Shown one piece after another: positions 25,982 to 33,952 of a stretch of DNA of 44,362 bases. A program made the position numbers and the translations under genes. Below the pieces are notes generated by a model, which saw only the letters and a list, made by a program, of their open reading frames with translations, did not search any database and was not told where the DNA came from. How positions within the stretch are numbered: position 1 is the first letter of the stretch; every line of letters starts with the position of its first letter. The DNA comes from Acidovorax sp. SUPP3334. GTDB lineage: Bacteria > Pseudomonadota > Gammaproteobacteria > Burkholderiales > Burkholderiaceae_C. Location: contig NZ_BQXQ01000036.1 of NCBI RefSeq assembly GCF_030159055.1, positions 1-44,362 on the forward strand. The letters run 5' to 3'.

Positions 25982-26920
25982 CTAATAGCGCAAGCAACTG
26001 ATGCGGCAAAGCCAATCCTTCATGCCTTGGTTAATCGCCTGACCCATTTCTGATTTCTTCTGCTCGACAGCAGTGCGGAGATCGTCTTGCCATGACTGGA
26101 CCTTGGTGTCGATGTAATACACGCCTTGGGCCGTTTTTTCTGGCAGCATTTTCAGACCGGCAATGGCGTTGCCTTTTATCTTGTATTCGTTGTCTATCAG
26201 GTTCAGCACGATGCCGCCTCCGATAGCGACAACGGCCATGGCGATCAAAGGTGTGACAGCCACTGTCGTGACCAACGTTCCCAGTCCCGCAGCGATGCCA
26301 TAGGCCACGAGTCCAGCCAATCCGCCCTTCACTGCCTCCACGCCGATACCGCCCACCAGGTCGTACATGGTCTTCTCGTCGTTGAACATGAAGTCCATCA
26401 ACTCGATACCCGTGGATACCACCACACCCAGCATGAAGCCACCCTTGGCAATGCCCTGAAGGCTCTTGATCCCAAGGCCGAGCTGCAGCATCTTTGGATT
26501 GGTTGCCAGGTAACGGGTGCCCTGCAGGGCACTGCTGCGCCGTGCCGAATAACCTTTGATGATGATGTACGTGCCTGTCGCCGTGGTCTTGATATAGCTG
26601 CCGATGCCGGCCATGCCGATGGCGTTCAGCGTTTTGGTGATGGCAAGCGCATCATTGGCTCCCTGCGCTACCGGCCCAACCCACGGCTCACTTGCGTTGG
26701 GACTGAACTCCTTTTGCCAGTACTGGCCGAAGCTGGATTGGGACAGCATCTTGCGCAGGTTGAATTCCAGCGCCGCGTTGTTTCTGGCCTTGTCCTGCAG
26801 GATGCTCATGTACTGACTCTGTGTCAGCACCAGGACGTCCACCTGGTTCTTGTCCATGGACTGGGCCAATGTTTGCCCGTAGCCTGCGTTGAAGAACGTG
26901 GCCGCCAATTCTGCGCTCAT
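25982..26920 (-). CDS. Putative pore-forming toxin or effector
   Basis: A 312-residue protein without signal peptide. Residues 1-140 are soluble (VLVLTQSQYMSILQDKARNN). Residues about 145-178 and 188-242 are hydrophobic and Gly-rich (GGFMLGVVVSTGIELMDFMF, then LAGLVAYGIAAGLGTLVTTV and MAVVAIGGGIVLNLID). The last 70 residues are soluble, and two Cys lie near the end (CRISC). Leaderless proteins with such a buried hydrophobic core followed by a small membrane protein gene are typical of pore-forming bacteriocins and type VI effectors. GGGAGGA precedes the ATG at 26920 with ideal spacing. The GC content is far below that of the neighbours, which suggests transfer. The toxic role is inferred. Confidence 0.65.
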   Translation of the reverse strand: MSAELAATFFNAGYGQTLAQSMDKNQVDVLVLTQSQYMSILQDKARNNAALEFNLRKMLSQSSFGQYWQKEFSPNASEPWVGPVAQGANDALAITKTLNAIGMAGIGSYIKTTATGTYIIIKGYSARRSSALQGTRYLATNPKMLQLGLGIKSLQGIAKGGFMLGVVVSTGIELMDFMFNDEKTMYDLVGGIGVEAVKGGLAGLVAYGIAAGLGTLVTTVAVTPLIAMAVVAIGGGIVLNLIDNEYKIKGNAIAGLKMLPEKTAQGVYYIDTKVQSWQDDLRTAVEQKKSEMGQAINQGMKDWLCRISCLRY

Positions 26921-27062
26921 GCAATCCTCCCTCAAAGATTTTTTTCGGGGCGGATGCTAACCACAGGCGCAAGCGGGACGGACGCCTTGATGCAACAAGG
27001 TGTTTAACCGGCTTTTCACCGTGCCAGAAAGGCACGCGGGCGCGTCTTTCCTGCCGGCTTGG

Positions 27063-28040
27063 TCAGGCGAGACCGGCGGGCAACTGCGCTTCTTCGTACC
27101 AGTTCACGGGCAGGCCGGCGACCGGCTGGCGCTCGCCGGCGGCCAGCAGGTGGCCGGAATGGGGAAGGCGCTCCAGCTCATCGGCAGGGCGGCCCTGGCG
27201 CGCGGTCGTGACGAACAGCGTGGCGCCATCCTGCCCATCGGCGGCCAGGCAGGGCATGGTCGGGCACAGGGCCGGCACGGCGATGTCGGCCACGATGCGT
27301 CCCTCCGGCGAGAGCCGCAGCACGCGCCCGCCCTCGTACATGGCGCACCAGTAGTGGCCTTCGGCGTCCACCGCAGCGCCGTCGGGCCGCCCGCCGTAGC
27401 CGGGATCGCCGGGTTTCCAGCCCTCGGGCTTGTGCGCGAAGGTGTGCAGCACGCGCGGCGCCCCGACGGGGTTGCCCGAATCGTCGCAGCGCCAGGCGCG
27501 GATCACATGCGAGGGCGTGTCCACCCAATACAGCGTGCGGCCGTCCGGCGACCACCCCAGGCCGTTGGCCGTGGCCACGCCGTCGAGCACCTGGCGCACG
27601 CCGGGCGCACCGGCCTGCCGCCCATCGACGCAGTACAGCGCGGCGACGGGCTGCCGCGGCCCCGACGCGGGTTCGTGCACCGTGCCCACCCAGAAGCGGC
27701 CCAGGGCGTCGCATTTGCCGTCGTTGGCGCGCTGCGTGGACGGGTCGATGGGCAGCCGGGCGATCGGCACCAGGGGCCCGCCCCAGGCCGTGGCCCGGCA
27801 CAGGGTGTCCCGCAGCGCGATCACCAGGCCGCTGGGCTCGCCCGCGGTGCGGGCCGGCGCGATGCAGCCGGGCTCGGACGGCATGGCCCAGCGTTCGGCC
27901 CGGCCCGAGGCCGGGTGCAGCCGGCAGAGCGCGCGCCCGGCGATGTCCACCCAGTACAGGCGTGATTCGATCGGGTGCCAGAAAGGCGATTCGCCCAGTT
28001 GGTCGGGCTCGGAAACGGCGGGGCGCCAGTCCATGGGCAT
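27063..28040 (-). CDS. SMP-30/gluconolactonase-family lactonase
   Basis: A 325-residue six-bladed beta-propeller hydrolase. The metal ligands are visible: Glu17 in GESPFWHP, Asn in QRANDGKCDALGRFWVGT, Asn in VATANGLGWSPDGRTLYWVD, and Asp in GRPDGAAVDAEGHYWCAM. Family members open sugar lactones such as glucono-, arabinono- or galactonolactone. There is no signal peptide, so it is probably cytoplasmic. AGGAG precedes the ATG at 28040 by about nine bases. No sugar dehydrogenase or permease adjoins it, so the substrate is not determined by context. Confidence 0.92.
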   Translation of the reverse strand: MPMDWRPAVSEPDQLGESPFWHPIESRLYWVDIAGRALCRLHPASGRAERWAMPSEPGCIAPARTAGEPSGLVIALRDTLCRATAWGGPLVPIARLPIDPSTQRANDGKCDALGRFWVGTVHEPASGPRQPVAALYCVDGRQAGAPGVRQVLDGVATANGLGWSPDGRTLYWVDTPSHVIRAWRCDDSGNPVGAPRVLHTFAHKPEGWKPGDPGYGGRPDGAAVDAEGHYWCAMYEGGRVLRLSPEGRIVADIAVPALCPTMPCLAADGQDGATLFVTTARQGRPADELERLPHSGHLLAAGERQPVAGLPVNWYEEAQLPAGLA

Positions 28041-28094
28041 GTGGGGTGTCTCCTGGAAATCCGCACCATTATTCGCGGCACGCCCGCCGCGGCC

Positions 28095-28122
28095 AAAAAA
28101 AAGGCCCACCTTGCGGCGGGCC
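28095..28122 (-). terminator. Rho-independent terminator after amtB
   Basis: On the minus strand GGCCCGCC-GCAA-GGTGGGCC forms an eight-base-pair stem (one G-U pair) with a GCAA tetraloop, followed by a run of eight T residues. It lies about 80 bases past the amtB stop and is the clearest terminator in the window. Confidence 0.85.
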
Positions 28123-28199
28123 CAATGTCCAGGAGGAATATCTCGCTTGTTGTCGCACCGCCGCGATGCCACCAGTCACCGCGGCAGGGATCTCGCAAA

Positions 28200-29636
28200 T
28201 CAGCGGTTGTAGGCGGTTTCGCCGTGCGACGTGATGTCCAGGCCCTCGCGCTCGGCTTCTTCCGGCACGCGCAGGCCCACCAGCAGGTCGGCGATCTTGT
28301 AGGCGATGAAGGCCACCACGCCGGACCACACGATGGTGACCAGCACGCTCTTGAGCTGAATCCACACTTGTGCGCCCATGGCGAAGGTGTCGGGGGTCAG
28401 GCCGCCCGTGCCGCCCAGGCCCTGCGATGCGAACACACCGGTCAGGATGGCACCGATGATGCCGCCCACGCCATGCACGCCGAACACGTCGAACGCATCG
28501 TCGGCGCCCAGCATCTTCTTGAGGCCACCCACGCCCCAGAGGCAGACCACGCCGGCGATCAGGCCGAGCACGATGGAGCCCATGGGACCGACGAAACCGG
28601 CGGCCGGCGTGACGGCCACCAGGCCAGCGACGGCACCGGAGGCTGCGCCCAGCATGGACGCCTTGCCCTTGTGCAGGGACTCGCCGGCCAGCCAGCTCAG
28701 CGTGGCGGCCGCGGTGGCCAGCACGGTGTTGATGAAGGCCAGGCCTGCGGCGCCGTTGGCGGCACCGGCGGAGCCGGCATTGAAGCCGAACCAGCCCACC
28801 CACAGCAGCGAGGCACCCACCATCGTCAGCGTCAGGCTGTGGGGCGTGAGCGCCTCCTTGCCGAAGCCGATGCGCTTGCCCACCATGTAGGCGCCCACCA
28901 GGCCGGCGATCCCGGCGTTGATGTGCACCACGGTGCCGCCGGCGAAGTCGAGCGCGCCGTCCTTCGCCAGAAGGCCGCCGCCCCACACCATGTGCGCCAT
29001 GGGGATGTAGCTGAAGGTGAACCACAGCACGGCGAAGATCAGCACGGCGGCGAACTTGATCCGCTCGGCGAACGAGCCCACGATCAGCGCGACGGTGATG
29101 GCCGCGAAGGTGCCCTGGAAGGCCACGAACACGTATTCAGGGATGGTCGGCAGCGCGCCCGAGAGCGTGTCCGGCGCGATGCCCTTGAGGAAGATCTTGT
29201 CGAAGCCGCCGAAGAACGTGCCCTCGCCGCCGAACGTGAGGGTGTAGCCGTACACGGCCCACAGCACGCTCATCAGCGAAAAGATCACGAACACCTGCAC
29301 CAGCACCGACAGCATGTTCTTGGAACGGGCCAGGCCGCCGTAGAACAGGGCCAGGCCCGGGATGGTCATGAGGATCACGAGCAGGGTCGAGGTCAGCATC
29401 CAGGCCGTGTCGCCCGAGTCGAGCTTTGGCGTGGGGGCTGCGGCCGGTGCAGCCGCTGCGGCGGCTTCGGCCGGTGCGGGCGCTGCGGCCATTGGAGCGG
29501 GAGCCGCAGCGGGCGCAGCGGCAGCCGGTGCCGTCGCGGCAGCGGGTTCGGACGCGGCGGGTGTCTGGGCCAGCACGGCAGTGCCGGAGGCCATCAGGCT
29601 CAACCCCAGCAGGAAGGAAGCAAGCATTTTTTTCAT
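28200..29636 (-). CDS. amtB: Ammonium transporter AmtB
   Basis: A 478-residue Amt/Rh-family channel. A signal peptide (residues 1-23, ending VLAQ) is followed by an Ala/Pro-rich linker of about 45 residues. Eleven membrane segments then begin at GDTAWMLTSTLLVILMTIPG. The twin pore histidines are in VVHINAGIAGLVGAY and FGVHGVGGIIGAIL; the Phe gate region FGFNAGSAG is present. The C-terminal tail ends ITSHGETAYNR, a region that contacts GlnK in homologues. glnK lies 44 bases upstream, so PII-controlled ammonium uptake under nitrogen limitation is expected. Confidence 0.96.
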   Translation of the reverse strand: MKKMLASFLLGLSLMASGTAVLAQTPAASEPAAATAPAAAAPAAAPAPMAAAPAPAEAAAAAAPAAAPTPKLDSGDTAWMLTSTLLVILMTIPGLALFYGGLARSKNMLSVLVQVFVIFSLMSVLWAVYGYTLTFGGEGTFFGGFDKIFLKGIAPDTLSGALPTIPEYVFVAFQGTFAAITVALIVGSFAERIKFAAVLIFAVLWFTFSYIPMAHMVWGGGLLAKDGALDFAGGTVVHINAGIAGLVGAYMVGKRIGFGKEALTPHSLTLTMVGASLLWVGWFGFNAGSAGAANGAAGLAFINTVLATAAATLSWLAGESLHKGKASMLGAASGAVAGLVAVTPAAGFVGPMGSIVLGLIAGVVCLWGVGGLKKMLGADDAFDVFGVHGVGGIIGAILTGVFASQGLGGTGGLTPDTFAMGAQVWIQLKSVLVTIVWSGVVAFIAYKIADLLVGLRVPEEAEREGLDITSHGETAYNR

Positions 29637-29680
29637 GGCGTTTTCTCTTGGGTCTGGTGAGAGGCGCGGGGGGCCGGGCC

Positions 29681-30791
<1,111 letters not shown>

Positions 30792-30831
30792 GGTTCCTCC
30801 GGGGTGGCTGATTAGGGATGAACCCGTTCAA

Positions 30832-30847
30832 AGCATGGACCGTGCCA
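30832..30847 (-). promoter_or_regulatory. Sigma-54 promoter for torF-glnK-amtB
   Basis: The minus strand reads TGGCACG-GTCC-ATGCT. Compared with the sigma-54 consensus TGGCACG-N4-TTGCW, only the first base of the -12 block differs; the GG and GC cores are ten bases apart as required. Transcription would start near 30821, about 30 bases before the torF ATG. Confidence 0.85.
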
Positions 30848-30934
30848 TGCCTTGTCGGCGCTCTCCTGCAGCCATCCCACCGGCGAAGGCGATATGCCAA
30901 AAGTGGTTACACGCCATGCAGAGGGGTAACGTTT

Positions 30935-30951
30935 TGCACCATTGCAGTGCC
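30935..30951. promoter_or_regulatory. NtrC-like enhancer site
   Basis: TGCACC-ATTGC-AGTGCC is a dyad close to the NtrC consensus TGCACC-N5-GGTGCA. It lies about 90 bases upstream of the sigma-54 promoter, a normal enhancer distance for NtrC, and the target genes (glnK, amtB) are classic NtrC targets. Confidence 0.6.
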
Positions 30952-31053
30952 GATTCCGCGCAAACCCGGCTTGCGCCCGAGTCGGCGCACCGTCTTGGGG
31001 ACGACAGGGCAATGCGCACTGCCTTGGGCCATTGCGCCCGATTCGAGGCCCCC

Positions 31054-31085
31054 TGACCGTGCCGTACCTGGGCGCGGCACGGTCA
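31054..31085. terminator. Strong stem-loop downstream of the SulP gene
   Basis: TGACCGTGCCG (31054-31064) and CGGCACGGTCA (31075-31085) form a perfect 11-base-pair stem with a ten-base loop, 23 bases past the SulP stop. No U-tract follows on either strand, so it may act as a transcript-end stabiliser or an attenuator rather than a classical terminator. Confidence 0.5.
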
Positions 31086-31107
31086 AGGGTGCATTCGGCA
31101 GAGCCCG

Positions 31108-32736
31108 TCAGCGCGTCGAGCGGGGCTTGAGCCAATGCAGGGGATGGGGCCGCTCGCCATCCGCAGGAAGCACGGCAGCGGCCGTCTGCGGCATCGAACG
31201 CAACTCGACATGGACCCCGCGCTCCTGCGCGTGGGCCACGAAGTCATCCAGCGCTTCGCGGATGTCGCGGTCCATGAAGCCGCAGTTGCAGCCGTCGATC
31301 ACCAGGGAATGGCCCGGCTTCACCCGGTCCAGGTAGCGGCGCAGCGTGGCCTTGCTGAAGAACGACACGTCCTTGCTGAGCCGCATCAGATGCACGTTGC
31401 CGTCGGAGATCATCGTCAGCGCGCCCCGCGTGTTGGCCTGGATCAGGAACAGCATGCTGCACGCCAGGCCGATCAGGATGCCGATGAGCAGGTCGGTGGC
31501 GAGAATCGCCCCCACCGTCACGGCGAACGGCACGAAGACCGACCAGCCTTCGCGCCACACGGCCGCGATCATGGCCGGCTTGGCCAGCTTGAAGCCGGTG
31601 TGCAGCAGCACGGCGGCCAGCGCCGCCAGCGGCACCCACTGCAGGAACTCCGAAAGGAACAGCACGCTCGCCAGCAGCAGCAGCCCGTGGAACACCGCAG
31701 ACAGGCGGGTGCGCGCGCCGGACTGGATGTTGGCCGACGTGCGCACGATCACCGCCGTGATCGGCAACCCGCCCAGCAGGCCGGCCAGAACGTTGCCCAC
31801 GCCCTGCGCCTGCAGTTCCCGGTTGGGCGGCGCCACGCGCTTGAGCGGGTCGAGCCGGTCGCCGGCCTCCAGGCTCAGCAGCGTCTCCAGGCTGGCCACG
31901 ACGGCCAGCGTGAAGGCGATGGTGTACACCTCGGGCCGCGCCAGCGCCGACCAGTCGGGCGAAGCGAGCTGCGACCACAGCGCGCCCAGGCTGTTGCCTT
32001 CGGGCAAAGCCACGCGTTGCGATTCGGGCAGCGCCACCGACGGCTCGGTCGCCATGGCGATGGCCTGGTAGGCAATGCCCCACAGCACCGCCAGCAGCGG
32101 CCCGGGCAGCCGGCCGATCAGCGGCAGGCGCTTGGCCCAGGGGGAATCCCAGGCAAACAGGATGGCCAGCGCGCCGGCAGCGATGATCACGGCGCTGCCG
32201 GTCACGGCACCGACCAGCCGGCCCAGGTCGTCGAAACCGTCGATGGTGGGAGGCACCAGGCGCATGGCCTGCTCGCCGGAGGCGAAACCGAACGCCACGG
32301 GAAGCTGCTTGAGGATGAGGATCAGGCCGATCGCGGCCAGCATGCCCTTGATGACCGGCGAGGGAAAGCAGGCGCCGATGTCGCCGGCCTGCAGGCGGCC
32401 GAACAGCCACTGCAGCGCGCCGGCGATCACCACGGCGACCAGGAACGCCTCGAAGCTCCCCAGCTTGACGATCGCATCGACGACGATCACGACCAGCCCG
32501 GCGGCAGGGCCGCTCACGCTGAGCTGCGAGCCCGAGAGCCAGGCCACGACGAGCCCGCCCACGATGCCGGAAACCAGCCCTGCCAGCAGCGGCACGCCGC
32601 TGGCCAGTGCGATGCCCAGGCACAGCGGCAGAGCGACCAGGAAAACGACGAGGCCCGCGGGCACATCATGGCGCCAGTGGGCCAGCAGGCCGGTGGCCGA
32701 TGCGTCGGCACCGGGGGTGCGAAGGGTGTCTTGCAT
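31108..32736 (-). CDS. SulP-family anion transporter (probable bicarbonate transporter)
   Basis: A 542-residue SLC26/SulP transporter. About 12-14 membrane segments include VPAGLVVFLVALPLCLGIAL and SVSGPAAGLVVIVV (the family's SGPAAG motif). A short C-terminal STAS-like domain follows (PGHSLVIDGCNCGFMDRDIR). SulP proteins move sulfate, bicarbonate or dicarboxylates. A beta-carbonic anhydrase gene lies 18 bases upstream in the same direction, and such pairs usually mean bicarbonate. Operon membership is likely; the substrate is inferred. Confidence 0.92.
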   Translation of the reverse strand: MQDTLRTPGADASATGLLAHWRHDVPAGLVVFLVALPLCLGIALASGVPLLAGLVSGIVGGLVVAWLSGSQLSVSGPAAGLVVIVVDAIVKLGSFEAFLVAVVIAGALQWLFGRLQAGDIGACFPSPVIKGMLAAIGLILILKQLPVAFGFASGEQAMRLVPPTIDGFDDLGRLVGAVTGSAVIIAAGALAILFAWDSPWAKRLPLIGRLPGPLLAVLWGIAYQAIAMATEPSVALPESQRVALPEGNSLGALWSQLASPDWSALARPEVYTIAFTLAVVASLETLLSLEAGDRLDPLKRVAPPNRELQAQGVGNVLAGLLGGLPITAVIVRTSANIQSGARTRLSAVFHGLLLLASVLFLSEFLQWVPLAALAAVLLHTGFKLAKPAMIAAVWREGWSVFVPFAVTVGAILATDLLIGILIGLACSMLFLIQANTRGALTMISDGNVHLMRLSKDVSFFSKATLRRYLDRVKPGHSLVIDGCNCGFMDRDIREALDDFVAHAQERGVHVELRSMPQTAAAVLPADGERPHPLHWLKPRSTR

Positions 32737-32754
32737 GGTGAGGACTCCTTCGCG

Positions 32755-33417
32755 TCAGGCCGCTGCGGCCAGTTGGGTACTGCTGGCGTCCACTTCCAGC
32801 ACCTGGCGCAGGCGCCCGTCGCGCAGCGCATAGACCCAGCCCAGCAGCTGCAGGGGTTGCCCGCGTTCCCACGCGCGCCGCACCTGCGGCGTGGCGGCCA
32901 GCGTGTGCACCTGTTCGGCGACGTTCAGTTCGACGAATCGGCCGACCCGGGCCGCCAGTTCCTCGGCAGATTCGGGATCGGGAGCCGCGTCGCCGTCGAT
33001 CTCGCCAGCACGGCGGCGGTAGAGGGCCCGCAACGGCCGCAGGTGCTCGGCCAGGTAGTCGCCCCGCGCCGGCACCGCACTCTCGGCCGGCACCAAAGCG
33101 GCCCGGACCCCGCCACAGCCCTCGTGGCCGCACACGATGACGTATTCGACCTGGAGCACGTCCAGCGCGTACTGGAGCGCGCTCATGATGTTGGGGTCGT
33201 CGGGCCGAACCAGGTTGGCCACGCTGCGGTGCACGAACAACTCGCCAGGCAACGCGTTGGTGACGCTCTCGGCCGGCACCCGGCTGTCGGCACAGCCGAT
33301 CCAGAAGACGCGCGGCTGCTGCCCCGCCACCAGATTTTCGAAAAATGCCGGATCGCGCGAGGTCATCTCGTCGGCCCAGGCACGGTTTTGAAGCATGAGA
33401 CGCGTGGTCAGATCCAT
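32755..33417 (-). CDS. can: Beta-class carbonic anhydrase
   Basis: A 220-residue beta-carbonic anhydrase that interconverts CO2 and bicarbonate. The zinc ligands are Cys42, His98 and Cys101, with the Asp44-Arg46 dyad (WIGCADSRVP and VIVCGHEGCGG). SVANLV and the LGWVYALRDGRL tail are also typical. It has no signal peptide. It is the first gene of a two-gene unit with the SulP transporter, so it probably equilibrates imported inorganic carbon for carboxylases. The symbol is by family. Confidence 0.95.
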   Translation of the reverse strand: MDLTTRLMLQNRAWADEMTSRDPAFFENLVAGQQPRVFWIGCADSRVPAESVTNALPGELFVHRSVANLVRPDDPNIMSALQYALDVLQVEYVIVCGHEGCGGVRAALVPAESAVPARGDYLAEHLRPLRALYRRRAGEIDGDAAPDPESAEELAARVGRFVELNVAEQVHTLAATPQVRRAWERGQPLQLLGWVYALRDGRLRQVLEVDASSTQLAAAA

Positions 33418-33609
33418 GGAAACCTCCGTGTTAGGTAGATGCTGCAGTGCAACACGGTATTAGGCTAGATCAAAAATCGCACCCATGTAAATATGGGGTT
33501 TTTATTTTTCATTTGCTTTCGTGTGACACGGAAAAATGGGTCGCAGCCTTGCTCCATCCCATCCGATATAAGGAAAATTTATTTTATTCATGCTGCGAAA
33601 TCGATATTA

Positions 33610-33656
33610 AAACCACCAATAAAGTACAGATATGTACATTATTAAATGGTGGTTTA
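33610..33656. other. Nested stem-loop in the AT-rich spacer
   Basis: AAACCACCA (33610-33618) pairs with TGGTGGTTT (33648-33656). Within the loop, GTACA and TGTAC pair around GATA, flanked by AAT/ATT. The result is a two-level hairpin of 47 bases. There is no clear U-tract on either side. Confidence 0.55.
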
Positions 33657-33725
33657 TCTTTATCGAAAGACCCTTCGATGGCATTAACCCTTGAATGTCT
33701 GAGGCCGTCCGCGATTAACCCGGAT

Positions 33726-33749
33726 GAACGCTTGCGTTCCGAGGAACGC
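33726..33749. promoter_or_regulatory. Overlapping dyads of GAACGC half-sites
   Basis: GAACGC-TT-GCGTTC and GCGTTCC-GA-GGAACGC share their middle arm, giving three alternating half-sites at about eight-base spacing, roughly 205 bases before the comM start. It could be an operator for a dimeric regulator or a pair of competing hairpins. Confidence 0.4.
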
Positions 33750-33952
33750 TGGGGCATCGGAAAGCAAAGTCGCTGCGTCCTGACGCCCTGTTTCTCTTGC
33801 TCGCACCTTGGGGAACTGGAGTCTCAATCCAGGCAATCACCGCGTTGGAGGCCATTGCCGCCGCGTCGGCAGGGGTGATTGCCTATATCCTCGCCTTTCG
33901 AAATTCAGGCGCGGGCTGCGAGCCGGCGTTCCAACGAGGGGAGAGAATCAAG

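Larger units (their letters stand above)
33418..33952. other. AT-rich, dyad-rich spacer upstream of comM
   Basis: This 535-base spacer holds no convincing gene. Around 33540-33660 it is strikingly AT-rich (16 G+C in the 60 bases 33601-33660). It contains a nested stem-loop (33610-33656), overlapping GAACGC half-sites (33726-33749) and a ten-base inverted repeat (33832-33841 with 33874-33883). A 143-codon open frame from 33447 has no coding bias and is rejected. Confidence 0.6.

Noticed and set aside
17065-26920. A type VI secretion or contact-dependent inhibition locus around the toxin-like genes
   Set aside because: No VgrG, Hcp, PAAR, Tss, CdiA/CdiB or Rhs sequence was found in the window; the modules are orphans here.
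27020-27036. Hairpin CGTGCC-AGAAA-GGCACG as a terminator for the SMP-30 gene
   Set aside because: It has a good stem but no U-tract on the minus strand, so it was not called.
33447-33878. A 143-codon plus-strand frame in the spacer before comM
   Set aside because: It crosses the AT-rich hairpin, lacks codon bias and any ribosome binding site, and looks like chance open sequence.
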